DNA of 42,650 nucleotides from Gemmatimonadota bacterium (GTDB lineage: Bacteria; Gemmatimonadota; Gemmatimonadetes; Longimicrobiales; Gaopeijiaceae). The stretch spans positions 1 to 42,650 of the forward strand of contig VXMI01000121.1 in assembly GCA_009841165.1 (NCBI GenBank), in the 5' to 3' direction. Position 1 is the first letter of the stretch. The number at the start of each line of letters is the position of its first letter. Positions 17,701-25,706 of the stretch are shown piece after piece. The notes beneath the pieces were generated by a model. It saw only the letters and a list, made by a program, of their open reading frames with translations. It did no database searches and was not told where the DNA came from. Position numbers and translations under genes: made by a program.

Positions 17701-17745
17701 CGCGCCGATGCACGCCGTGCCGCAGACTCCCACTTTCGGCGTCAC
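14725..17745 (-). CDS. Secreted amidohydrolase with N-terminal TolB-like beta-propeller
   Basis: A 1,006-residue exported protein (signal peptide ending near PAEARAQS). Residues about 30-640 are WD40/PD40 TolB-type propeller repeats, seen as repeated 'SPDG/WSPDGTRIAF' blades (DARQPTWSPDGTRIAF, HREPHWSPGGERIAF, ETDPAWSPDGSRLAF). Residues about 650-1000 are a metal-dependent amidohydrolase: GLIEMHAHGG (His-x-His), DLVKTYVRL (candidate carboxylated Lys), VTSHELYP and GVEHV (metal His), and GTDAP (catalytic Asp). It ends with the family-typical GALADLVVIGGDPL strand. Such fusions are abundant in Gemmatimonadota and are usually taken as peptide- or imide-bond hydrolases; the substrate is unknown. 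The GTG start at 17745 overlaps the stop of the upstream hydrolase gene (GTGA), so the two are probably co-translated. Confidence 0.88.
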   Translation of the reverse strand: MTPKVGVCGTACIGALALALCMPAEARAQSPRTEVTISEGTNIAVALSPDGRTLAVDLLGRIWMVPAEGGTARALTDPLGDARQPTWSPDGTRIAFQAYWDGNYHLWSVATDGSGLRQHTRGPFDHREPHWSPGGERIAFSSDRGGSYDVWTLVVADGSVERVTNGEGSEYGPAFSPTGGGIAYAADGETEDAGIWVVDGDDVDAPRRRVADGDGAQVNAPAWSAGGETLIYNAIDGGRSMLLEVSVDGGTGRMLTGEDEDAFPFRAASTTAGFFYTGDGRIRHRAPDGGQVRDIPFTATVALDREPYTRRPRDLTVPGPFPVRGLVSPSVSPDGRQIAFSALGDLWIHTIGGATERITDDRWIETDPAWSPDGSRLAFSSDRDGTVDLYIRHADDRRIERVTEGAGVTMASWSPDGTRIAFTGSGYQVGVNVLDLATGSVRVVRSGLNGAGRPSWSPDGRSIVVSAHWRYSERFREGVNRALVLPAAPLLPAASGWGAVWQQQVGERFLDLPALSVGTRGTDGPVRSPDGRWMTYVSDGVLWVVPTEADGDPAAPVARRLTNDAAADPTWTGDSRSVVHLSGARLRRVDIMDGRIDEIALELDWRRAESPGSVLIRAGALWDGRADDLRRDVDIVLEGGRIAEIASRDPSRTADRVVDATGEVVIPGLIEMHAHGGLSGGEQSGRIWLAYGATSVRCPACDPYEIAEAREAGESGKRIAPRWFGTGGTIDGSRIYYPGAPALGGSAQVELEMAQARDLGYDLVKTYVRLSDPVQKRVVADAHALGLPVTSHELYPAVAFGADGVEHVRGTSRRGYSTKVSELSRSYGDVVDLLAASGMTITPTIGIYGAYGLLTTEDPSLFDDPRVETFFSWAPVAARAPADLTVARRLVEDMASLPQRVAAAGGRVVVGTDAPINPPGLSLQAEMEALVRYGGMSPVDVLRSTTSVSADALGYGGVLGVVEPGALADLVVIGGDPLSDIRAVREVRTVIQAGRVYEMERLLRRE

Positions 17746-18473
17746 GCGCCCGCGCGCCCCCGGATCCACTCCACCAGCGCGTCCTGCGGCACGATCAGCA
17801 CGTGCCCCTGCCCCGCGACGATATCGAGGGTCACCCTGGCGCCCGCATCCTCGAGGCGCCGGGCGGTCGCCTCCGACCCGCTCACCCAGGCGCCGTCGTC
17901 CTCGCCGACCATCAGCCACACCGGCACGTCGGCCAGCGACGCGAGCGAGTCGTCGCCCGCATAGCGCCCCGGCATGGCGATGATCCCACCCACGCGGTCC
18001 GGCATCGTCAGCGCCGCGTGAAAGACCCCGATGCCACCCGCCGACGCACCCGTCAGCACTATGTCGCGCGCGGCACCCGCGAGATTGGCGTCGATCCAGT
18101 CCAGCACCGCGGACGTTACGTACTGGCCGCCGTCCGACATGCCGGGGCCGTACACCTCCACCCCGATGATCGCGTACCCGGCGGCCGGCGCCGCCTCGTC
18201 CCAGTACGAATCCAGGAGCCCGAGCAGCAGGTCCGAGTCGCCCCTGCCCCACGGGAACGCCACCACCACCCCTCTGGCCGCCACCGACGGGCGAATGACC
18301 GCGATGTTGACCGGCTCCTCGAGTGCGGTCGTGAGCGTCACCCACTCCAGCGTCACGGGCGCCGCCGGCTCGGTGGGACCGTCGGAGCCGCAGGCAAGCA
18401 GCAACGCCGGGAACGACGCCAGCGCCACGGCGCTCCGCAGCCGTCCCGCTTCAACCACGCGTCCGGCCATCAT
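17742..18473 (-). CDS. Lipoprotein alpha/beta hydrolase (esterase-like)
   Basis: A 243-residue lipoprotein (lipobox LLAC, Cys28) with an alpha/beta-hydrolase fold. The nucleophile elbow is TGASAGG (Ser144), a likely acid is in GEDDGAW (Asp192/193), and the histidine is in GQGHVL (His224). It resembles polyhydroxybutyrate depolymerase-, phospholipase- and carboxylesterase-like proteins; no substrate can be named. It begins 3 bases after the choice-of-anchor B stop and overlaps the amidohydrolase start, so the three genes look like one transcription unit acting in the envelope. ATG 18470 is an alternative start. Confidence 0.8.
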   Translation of the reverse strand: MMAGRVVEAGRLRSAVALASFPALLLACGSDGPTEPAAPVTLEWVTLTTALEEPVNIAVIRPSVAARGVVVAFPWGRGDSDLLLGLLDSYWDEAAPAAGYAIIGVEVYGPGMSDGGQYVTSAVLDWIDANLAGAARDIVLTGASAGGIGVFHAALTMPDRVGGIIAMPGRYAGDDSLASLADVPVWLMVGEDDGAWVSGSEATARRLEDAGARVTLDIVAGQGHVLIVPQDALVEWIRGRAGA

Positions 18474-18476
18474 CCA

Positions 18477-20879
18477 CTACGGAATCAGGTTCCGCCTGCC
18501 CGTATTCCTCACGATGAACAGTCCGTCGCCGGTGCTGGTCATGACCACAACCCCGCTCTCGAAGTACGGGTAGTTGCTCCACGAGGCACCGCCGTACGGC
18601 GAGTTGTCGAAGTAGGCGATCTCGACCGGCTCGGTGCGGTTGGTGATGTCGAGGATCCTCAGGCCCGCGCCGTAGTTCGACTGGTACATGAGGTTGTCCT
18701 TGATGTAGAGGTTGTGGTCGGTGTCCGGCGTGGACGCGACGTACTCGGCCGCGAGGATCGGCTCGTCGAGGTCCTCGACGTCCCAGATCAGGGTGCGGGT
18801 GCCCTCGACCAGGCCCTGCGGCTCGTCGCCCTCGTCGTTCATGTAGAAGAAGCGGTGGTCGTCGGTCAGCCATCCCTGGTGCGCGTAGGCGACCGCGGGG
18901 TAGCTCGCCATCGAGATCGAGACCGGGTTGTCCTTGTCGCTTACGTCGCTGATGCTGAGCGCGGTTTCGTTGGAGCCCAGGCAGATCTCGCGGCCCTGGT
19001 AGTCCTGGTCGGGGCCGTTGTAGATCACGCACTGGGCGTCGTGGGAGTAGCCGGTGCCGCGCCGACCCGTCTCGCCGTCGAAGAAGCACCCGGCGAAGGT
19101 CGGCTCCGAAGGCTCGCTCAGGTCCAGCATGTGCAGGCCGCCGCCGCAGGTCTCGCCGCCGCCGCTGCTACCCACCACGTACGCGAATCCGGTCCCCTCG
19201 TTGATCACGATGTTGTGGGCGCTGGCGATGCCCTCGTAGAGGAAATCGGGCTCGAAGGTCACGGGCTCGCCGCGCACCTCGCGCAGGCGCCGCAGGTCGA
19301 ATACCTGCACCCCGTGCTGGCCGGCGCCGTCCGCCACGATGTAGGTGTGGTCGTCGTGGACCTTCATATCGCGCCACACGCTGCTGAACGAACCGGGCGT
19401 CTTGGGCAGATCCCCCAGCACGACCGGGTTGTAGGGGTCGGTGAGGTCGACGAAGGCGGTTCCGTCGGTGCGCCCGACGATGGCGATCTCCCGCCCCGTC
19501 TCGGGGTCGGTCCAGCCCCAGATGTCGTTCAGCCGGGCACCCCGTCCGCCCGCCATCTCCTTGATCGGCAGGAACGAGATGATGTTGACGTTGTCGCACT
19601 CGTAGCCGCGGGCTTCGCCCTCGACGCAGGGGATCTCGTCCTCCAGCCCCAAGATGGCAGGCAGGCCGCGATGGTCGCCGATCACCAGGTCTTCCGCGCT
19701 CCACATCCCGCCGGCGCTCCGGTCGAGGATGACCGCGCCGCCCGCGCGGCTGTCGATTCCCCCCGCGCCGACGACCGCGACGTCGCCCGCAATCGCCACC
19801 GAACTGCCGAACGACGCGTTCTCGGGCAGGTCGTCCTGCCCGGCACGGGTCGCCCCACTCCAGCCCGACTCTCCGTCGCGGGCGAAGCGGAACACGGCCC
19901 CGCTCCTGGCGTTCGCTCCCGGCGCGCCGACCCACAGCTGGTCGCCGTCGAAGCCGAGCGAGGATCCGAACTGCTGGGGTCCGGCCGAGTAGAACGGACG
20001 CAGCACCCCGCCGGGCACCCAGGCACCCGTTTCCGCGTCGAAGTCGAAGGCGACCACGGCCCCGGCGCTACCGGAAGCGCCGGGCGCACCCACCAGCCCG
20101 ACCGATCCCCTGACCGCCAGCGCGGCCCCGAAGCCGTTGCGCTCGCCAAGGTCGGCGCCCGGCTCCAACCTGCCCACGCCGCTCACCGCCCCGGACGCCG
20201 CGTCGATGCCGAACCCGTAGACTTCGCCCGGAGCTTGTCGGCTCGGGGCCGTGCTCACCAGGGCTGCCATGCCGCTCATCGCCACCGCGGTCCCGAAGCC
20301 CTGCCCCGCGCCATCCATGGGCAACACCTCGCCGCTCCGGGTCCAGTCATCCCCGCTCCCTGTGAACGCGTGGACCGCGCCGGCGCCGTCGTTCGCTCCC
20401 GGAGCAGCGACGAGGACCACACCCCCGTCGATCGCCACCGCCGACCCGAAGCGGGCGTCGTCGCCAACCCCGTCCGGTGACAGACGCGCGACCTCCGACC
20501 ACTCGCCGCCCTGTTCCCGCCGGTAGATCATCGCCGCCCCGCGCCCCCCGTCCCACGCCGGCGCGCCGATGACGGCCACAGAGCCGTCCGCGTCCAGGGA
20601 GCGGCCGAAGCCGTCGGGCGGCGCATCGATGGCCGAGACGGCCAGCCTGCCCGCTTCGCTCCAGCCGCCCCCCGAGCGGGCGTACACGTACACGATGCCG
20701 GGAAGCGTCTGGTTGCCGGGCTCGCCGACGAGCACCTGGCCGTCCGCGACGGCGGCCACGCCCCCGAACTGCTGGGCCGCGACCGGGCTAGCACCCATGA
20801 AGGCGGACGTGACGGCAGTGGCAAGTGCGAGGCACAGTGCCGATACGGCGGGAAGTCGGTAGTGGCAGGAGAAGGTCAT
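18477..20879 (-). CDS. Choice-of-anchor B family protein with N-terminal FG-GAP-like repeats
   Basis: An 800-residue secreted protein (signal peptide ending near SPVAAQQ). Residues about 35-400 are FG-GAP-type propeller repeats such as GFGRSLDADGSVAVIGAP, FGSAVAIDGGVVLVAAPGAN and FGSSVAIAGDVAVVGAGG. From about residue 410 on it matches the choice-of-anchor B family with LVIVD-like repeats: NDIWGWTDPETGREIAIVG, GTAFVDLTDPYNPVVLG, WRDMKVHDDHTYIVAD, ASAHNIVIN, YSHDAQCVIYNGPD, DTDHNLYIKDN and SNYGAGLRILDI. Proteins of this family in other phyla usually carry a C-terminal sorting signal. This one ends soon after the last repeat (GLFIVRNTGRRNLIP), with no LPXTG, T9SS sorting domain or PEP-CTERM that I can see. 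It heads the block leading to the alpha/beta hydrolase and the amidohydrolase. Confidence 0.85.
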   Translation of the reverse strand: MTFSCHYRLPAVSALCLALATAVTSAFMGASPVAAQQFGGVAAVADGQVLVGEPGNQTLPGIVYVYARSGGGWSEAGRLAVSAIDAPPDGFGRSLDADGSVAVIGAPAWDGGRGAAMIYRREQGGEWSEVARLSPDGVGDDARFGSAVAIDGGVVLVAAPGANDGAGAVHAFTGSGDDWTRSGEVLPMDGAGQGFGTAVAMSGMAALVSTAPSRQAPGEVYGFGIDAASGAVSGVGRLEPGADLGERNGFGAALAVRGSVGLVGAPGASGSAGAVVAFDFDAETGAWVPGGVLRPFYSAGPQQFGSSLGFDGDQLWVGAPGANARSGAVFRFARDGESGWSGATRAGQDDLPENASFGSSVAIAGDVAVVGAGGIDSRAGGAVILDRSAGGMWSAEDLVIGDHRGLPAILGLEDEIPCVEGEARGYECDNVNIISFLPIKEMAGGRGARLNDIWGWTDPETGREIAIVGRTDGTAFVDLTDPYNPVVLGDLPKTPGSFSSVWRDMKVHDDHTYIVADGAGQHGVQVFDLRRLREVRGEPVTFEPDFLYEGIASAHNIVINEGTGFAYVVGSSGGGETCGGGLHMLDLSEPSEPTFAGCFFDGETGRRGTGYSHDAQCVIYNGPDQDYQGREICLGSNETALSISDVSDKDNPVSISMASYPAVAYAHQGWLTDDHRFFYMNDEGDEPQGLVEGTRTLIWDVEDLDEPILAAEYVASTPDTDHNLYIKDNLMYQSNYGAGLRILDITNRTEPVEIAYFDNSPYGGASWSNYPYFESGVVVMTSTGDGLFIVRNTGRRNLIP

Positions 20880-21001
20880 GACTTTGTGAATCCTTGTCTA
20901 TGGCTCGCGTGTGCGAGCGCCGGCTGGGGACGCATGCTGACTGGTAGTATGGTGCGGATTCCAGCGTGCGAACAGGCCAGTGAACGGAAGCGTCCCGCCG
21001 G

Positions 21002-22201
21002 CTACCCCAGCACCCGCCCCAGATCCTCGCAGAGGTCGTCCGGGTCTTCCAGCCCCACCGACATGCGAAAGATCCCGTCGCCTGCGTAGGCCCGGTAGCT
21101 CTCCAGCTGCGCGCCTTCGAGCCGGAACGAGGTCTCCATCAGCGATGGCGTGTCCATCCAGAAGACGAGGCTGCGGTGATGCCCGAGCGAGACCGCGTAG
21201 TGGATCACGCGCAACTCGCGAGCCATCCGCTCGGCCAGCTGCGGACCATCGCCGGCCTGGAAGGTCAGCATGCCGGAGAAGTTGTCCATCTGGCGCCGCG
21301 CCAGCTCGTGCTGCGGATGCGACCGCAGGCCGGGGTAGATCACCCGCGTCACCCGTGGATGGTCCTCCAGGAAGCGCGCCACCGCCAGCGCGTTCTCCTC
21401 GTGAGCCTTCATCCGGATCGGCAGGGTGGCCGCGCCGCGCATGATGAGCCAGGCGTTGAAGGGCGACAATACGCCGCCGTAGTGGATCCCGGCCTCGAGC
21501 CGCAGGGCACCAATGTCCCGCCTCGTGCCGAGCACTGCCCCGCCCACCGCGTCTCCGTGTCCGCCGATGTACTTGGTGAGCGAGTGCATGACGTAGTCGG
21601 CCCCCAGCTCGAGCGGACGGGTCGCCACCGGCGTGGCGAAGGTGGAATCCACGGCGATCCGCACGTCCGGACGCGCGGCGGCGGCCCGCGCCACGGCAGC
21701 CAGATCGGTGAGCCTGCAGATCGGATTCGCCGGCGTCTCCAGCCAGATCAACCTGGTTTCCGGCCGAATCGCCGCCTCGACGTTGCGCGGGTCGGACGCA
21801 TCCACGAACGAGACGCCGATCCCCATGCGCGGCAGGGTGTCGCGCCCCAGCTCCGCCACGCCCGCATAGTTGGTGTCGGACATGACGACGTGGTCTCCGC
21901 TCCCCAGCCGCGACAGGAGCAACCCCGTCGCCGCGGCCATCCCGGAACCGAAGCAGAGGCAGGCCTCGGCACCCTCCAGCGCGCACAGCTTCGCCTCGAG
22001 CTGCGCCACGGTCGGATTCGACCAGCGCGTGTACAGGAAGCCCGACTCCTCGTCGAGGTCGTGCGCCGAGAAGCCGGCGGCGTCGCGGGTCACGAAGGTC
22101 GAGGACATGACCAGGTTGGGCGCCGACGCCCCGGTGGCCGGATCGGGGGACTCGCCCGCGTGGACGGCGGCGGTGCGGAGGCGGGTGACGGGTGGCTTCA
22201 A
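21002..22201 (-). CDS. Trans-sulfuration family PLP enzyme (cystathionine gamma-synthase/lyase or methionine gamma-lyase type)
   Basis: A 399-residue type I PLP enzyme of the Cys/Met metabolism family. It has [10 protein letters not shown] at the start, [30 protein letters not shown], the cofactor lysine in [15 protein letters not shown] (Lys210) and a C-terminal FRMSVGLED. Members catalyse beta/gamma elimination or replacement on cystathionine, homoserine esters or methionine; many release 2-oxobutyrate. The Cys seen after a conserved Tyr in true methionine gamma-lyases is not present (NYAGVAE), so cystathionine gamma-lyase or synthase is more likely, but this is not settled. The best start is TTG 22201, 43 bases from the divergent ACC deaminase start. 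No in-frame ATG or GTG fits, because upstream codons run into the neighbouring gene. Confidence 0.82.
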   Translation of the reverse strand: MKPPVTRLRTAAVHAGESPDPATGASAPNLVMSSTFVTRDAAGFSAHDLDEESGFLYTRWSNPTVAQLEAKLCALEGAEACLCFGSGMAAATGLLLSRLGSGDHVVMSDTNYAGVAELGRDTLPRMGIGVSFVDASDPRNVEAAIRPETRLIWLETPANPICRLTDLAAVARAAAARPDVRIAVDSTFATPVATRPLELGADYVMHSLTKYIGGHGDAVGGAVLGTRRDIGALRLEAGIHYGGVLSPFNAWLIMRGAATLPIRMKAHEENALAVARFLEDHPRVTRVIYPGLRSHPQHELARRQMDNFSGMLTFQAGDGPQLAERMARELRVIHYAVSLGHHRSLVFWMDTPSLMETSFRLEGAQLESYRAYAGDGIFRMSVGLEDPDDLCEDLGRVLG

Positions 22202-22244
22202 CGCAAGGATTCTCGTGTTGGGGGGACGACACGTCGAGGAGAGT

Positions 22245-23312
22245 ATGATAAGGTTGACACTCGCGCCGCCGCCTCCGGAAGCCAAGGATGAAACGCCCGT
22301 GCTGGAGAGATTCGAACGGTATCCGCTCACCTTCGGCCCATCGCCGCTCGAGCGGCTGGACCGCCTGTCCGCACACCTCGGGGGGTCGGTGGAGATCTGG
22401 GCCAAGCGCGAGGACTGCAACTCCGGCCTGGCGTTCGGCGGCAACAAGATCCGCAAGCTCGAGTACATCGTCCCAGACGCACTGGCCCGGAACGCCGACA
22501 CCCTGGTGACCATCGGGGGCGTCCAGTCGAACCATACGCGCCAGGTGGCGGCGGTGGCTGCCCGGCTCGGCATGAAGTGCCGGCTGGTCCAGGAGAGCTG
22601 GGTGCCGTTCGAGGACGCGGTCTACGACCGGGTCGGCAACATCCTGCTCAGCCGGGTCATGGGCGCCGACATCGAACTCGTCGACGAAGGCTTCGACATC
22701 GGCATCCGCGAGAGCTGGGAGCGGGCGATCGAGGACGTGAAGGCGAGAGGCGGACGGCCCTACCCCATCCCGGCGGGCGCCTCGGTCCACAGGTATGGAG
22801 GTCTCGGGTTCGTCGGCTTCGCCGAGGAGGTCCGCGCCCAGGAAGCCGAGATGGGCTTCCGGTTCGACTACGTCGTCGTCTGCACGGTCACCGGCTCGAC
22901 CCAAGCCGGCATGCTGGTCGGATTCGCCCGGGACGGGCGCGCCGACCGGGTCGTCGGGATCGACGCATCGTTCACGCTGGGACGGACGCGCGCCCAGGTC
23001 ATGCGCATCGCCCGCCACACGGCGGAGCTGGTGGAACTCGGGCGTGAGATCACCGATGACGACTTGACTCTCCTCGGGGACTACGCCCACCCGGCCTATG
23101 GGGTCCCCTCGACGGCCACCAACGATGCGATCCGCCTCGCGGCACGCACCGAGGGGATGATGACCGACCCGGTCTACGAGGGGAAATCCATGCAGGGAAT
23201 GATCGAGCTGGTGCGCAAGGGTTACTTCCCGCCAGGCTCGCGGGTCCTGTATGCGCACCTCGGCGGAGTCCCCGCCATCAACGCCTACAGCTACATCTAC
23301 CGGAACGGATGA
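22245..23312 (+). CDS. acdS: 1-Aminocyclopropane-1-carboxylate (ACC) deaminase
   Basis: A 355-residue fold-type II PLP enzyme that splits ACC, the ethylene precursor, into 2-oxobutyrate and ammonia. It matches the bacterial AcdS subfamily nearly end to end: [34 protein letters not shown] (cofactor Lys68 here), [61 protein letters not shown] (Tyr and Glu that separate ACC deaminase from D-cysteine desulfhydrase) and [13 protein letters not shown] 22245 has a GAGGAG Shine-Dalgarno. GTG 22299 would better match the usual AcdS N-terminus and would widen the divergent gap to 97 bases. The stop overlaps the next ATG (ATGA). The true family substrate is likely retained, though D-amino acid side activity cannot be excluded. 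Confidence 0.88.
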   Translation: MIRLTLAPPPPEAKDETPVLERFERYPLTFGPSPLERLDRLSAHLGGSVEIWAKREDCNSGLAFGGNKIRKLEYIVPDALARNADTLVTIGGVQSNHTRQVAAVAARLGMKCRLVQESWVPFEDAVYDRVGNILLSRVMGADIELVDEGFDIGIRESWERAIEDVKARGGRPYPIPAGASVHRYGGLGFVGFAEEVRAQEAEMGFRFDYVVVCTVTGSTQAGMLVGFARDGRADRVVGIDASFTLGRTRAQVMRIARHTAELVELGREITDDDLTLLGDYAHPAYGVPSTATNDAIRLAARTEGMMTDPVYEGKSMQGMIELVRKGYFPPGSRVLYAHLGGVPAINAYSYIYRNG

Positions 23313-25705
23313 CCGTGCGATACGCACTCCACACCCTCAAGTCGCTCGCCATCTGCACGGCGGCGATCCTGCCGCAATCTCCCCTCCCCGCCCAGCAACC
23401 CCCCGCCACCGTCACGGCGGAGGACTACGCGCGCGCGGAGTCGCTCCTCGCCGGCGGCACCGGCGGCCTCGTCTTCGGCGCGTCCTTGCAGCCTAACTGG
23501 CTGTCCGGCAACCGCTTCTGGTACCGCAACACCACGCCCGGCGGCGCCGAGTTCATCCTCGTCGATCCCGCCGCAGGCACCCGCGCCCGCGCCTTCGACC
23601 ACGACCGCCTGGCCGAGGCCATCGGCGCCGTCACCGGCGACGCGATCGAGCCCCTCGCCCTCCCCTTCCGCACCTTCGAGCTGACCCCGTCCGGTGATGC
23701 CCTCACCGCACGGTTGGACCAAAGCGCCAACGAGGCGGGCGGCCGCTCGTCCGGGGCGGACGACACGCACATCCGCTGCGACCTCCGCGCCTACACCTGC
23801 TCACCCACCGATCCCGCGCCGGACCGCGACCCCAACGCCATCCCCTCCCCCGACGGCACGAAGGCCGCCTTCATCCGCGACCACAACCTCTGGCTGCGCG
23901 ATCTGGCCACGGGCGCCGAGACCCCGCTCACCACCGACGGAATCGAGGACTTCGGCTACGCCACCAACAACGCAGGCTGGGTCAAGCGCGACTCTCCCGT
24001 GCTGCTCTGGTCCCCCGCCTCCGACATGATCGCCACCTTCCAGCACGACGCCCGCGGCGTGGGCATGATGCACATGGCTACCACGAACGTGGGCCACCCC
24101 GAGCTGGAATCGTGGAAGTACCCGCTGCCGGGCGACAGCCTCATCTTCCGCATCAGCCGGGTGGTGATCCACGTGGGCGATCCCGGAGCCGACCGGCCCC
24201 ACCGCGTGGTCCGCCTGCAGATGCCGCCCGACCCGCACCGCTCGTCGACCACCGACCACGTGGCTGGCCGGGGCGGCGCCTTCCTCGACGTGGAGTGGAG
24301 CGCCGACGGGTCGCAGCTCGCCTTCCTCTCGAATTCGCGCGACCACAAGAACGCCCGGCTGCGCGTCGCCGACCCGCATACGGGCGAGGTGCGCGACGTG
24401 CTCGAAGAGACCGAGGAGACCTTCTTCGAGTCGGGTTCGGGCGGCGCGAACTGGCGGGTGCTGAAGGCGTCGAACGAGGTGATCTGGTTCTCCAAGCGCC
24501 ACAACTGGGGCCATCTCTACCGCTACGACCTGGCGACCGGCGAACTGCTGGGCCGCATCACCACCGGCGACTGGAACGTGCGCCAGCTGCTGCGCGTCGA
24601 CGAGGAAGCGCGCACCCTCTACTTCACCGGCATGGGCCGCGAGCCCGGCGACCCCTACTTCCAGTACCTCTACCGTATCGGGATGGACGGCACGGCACTG
24701 ACCCTGCTCACCCCCGACAGCGCGAACCACACTGTGTCGCTGTCGCCGTCGGGCGCGTACTTCGTCGACAGCTACTCGACCCCGGTCATTCCCCCGGTGA
24801 CGGTTGTTCGAGACATGGACGGAAGCGTCGTGGCCGAGCTCAAGCGCGCGGACATCTCCGCCCTCCTCTCCTCAGGCTGGCAACCGCCCGAACCGTTCAC
24901 CGTCAAGGCGCGGGACGGGGAGACGGACCTGCACGGCCTCATGTACAGGCCCACGCACTTCGATCCGTCGCGCTCGTATCCGGTCGTCAACTACCTGTAT
25001 CCGGGGCCGCAGTCGGGGAGCGTGGGGTCGCGCTCGTTCCGGGCGTCGCGGGGCGACAAGCAGGCGCTTGCCGAACTCGGGTTCATCGTGGTGGAAGTGG
25101 ACGCTATGGGCACGCCGGGGCGCTCGAAGGCGTTCCACGACGCCTACTACGGGAACATGGGCGACAACGGCCTGCCCGATCAGGTGGGCATGGTGCGGCA
25201 GCTCGGCGAGCGGCACCCCTGGATGGACCTGGACCGGGTCGGCATCTGGGGACACTCCGGGGGCGGATTCGCGAGTACGGCGGGGATCCTGCGGTACCCG
25301 GACTTCTACAAGGTCGCGGTCTCGCAGGCGGGCAATCACGACAACCGCAACTACGAGGACGACTGGGGCGAGAAGTGGCAGGGGCTGCTGGAGACCTACC
25401 CGGACGGAACCACCAACTACGACAACCAGGCCAACCAGCTCGTGGCCGAGAACCTGCAGGGCAAGCTGCTGCTTGCGCACGGTACCATGGACACGAACGT
25501 GCCGCTCTACAACACGCTGCTGGTTGTGGACGCGCTGATCGCGGCGGACAAGGACTTCGACCTGATCATGCTGCCGAACCGGGGCCACGGCTTCAGCAGC
25601 GAGCCCTACATGATGAGGCGGCGGTGGGACTACTTCGTGCGGCACCTGCTGGGCACCGAGCCGCCGGAGTACACGATCGGGGCCGGGAGACGGCCGGTGA
25701 GCTGA
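23309..25705 (+). CDS. DPP-IV family S9 serine peptidase (secreted)
   Basis: A 798-residue exported peptidase. After a signal peptide ending near PLPAQQPP comes the eight-bladed propeller (residues about 35-520, with [19 protein letters not shown] and a [20 protein letters not shown] blade), then the S9 alpha/beta-hydrolase domain (about 540-780). The catalytic triad is Ser650 in GHSGGG, Asp728 in GTMDTNVP and His760 in NRGHGF. DPP-IV-like enzymes remove N-terminal dipeptides, often X-Pro, from peptides in the periplasm; the exact specificity is not visible. Its ATG overlaps the ACC deaminase stop as ATGA, so the two are translated from one message, an unusual pairing. It converges on the ankyrin gene with one base between the stops. 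Confidence 0.88.
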   Translation: MTVRYALHTLKSLAICTAAILPQSPLPAQQPPATVTAEDYARAESLLAGGTGGLVFGASLQPNWLSGNRFWYRNTTPGGAEFILVDPAAGTRARAFDHDRLAEAIGAVTGDAIEPLALPFRTFELTPSGDALTARLDQSANEAGGRSSGADDTHIRCDLRAYTCSPTDPAPDRDPNAIPSPDGTKAAFIRDHNLWLRDLATGAETPLTTDGIEDFGYATNNAGWVKRDSPVLLWSPASDMIATFQHDARGVGMMHMATTNVGHPELESWKYPLPGDSLIFRISRVVIHVGDPGADRPHRVVRLQMPPDPHRSSTTDHVAGRGGAFLDVEWSADGSQLAFLSNSRDHKNARLRVADPHTGEVRDVLEETEETFFESGSGGANWRVLKASNEVIWFSKRHNWGHLYRYDLATGELLGRITTGDWNVRQLLRVDEEARTLYFTGMGREPGDPYFQYLYRIGMDGTALTLLTPDSANHTVSLSPSGAYFVDSYSTPVIPPVTVVRDMDGSVVAELKRADISALLSSGWQPPEPFTVKARDGETDLHGLMYRPTHFDPSRSYPVVNYLYPGPQSGSVGSRSFRASRGDKQALAELGFIVVEVDAMGTPGRSKAFHDAYYGNMGDNGLPDQVGMVRQLGERHPWMDLDRVGIWGHSGGGFASTAGILRYPDFYKVAVSQAGNHDNRNYEDDWGEKWQGLLETYPDGTTNYDNQANQLVAENLQGKLLLAHGTMDTNVPLYNTLLVVDALIAADKDFDLIMLPNRGHGFSSEPYMMRRRWDYFVRHLLGTEPPEYTIGAGRRPVS

Positions 25706-25706
25706 G

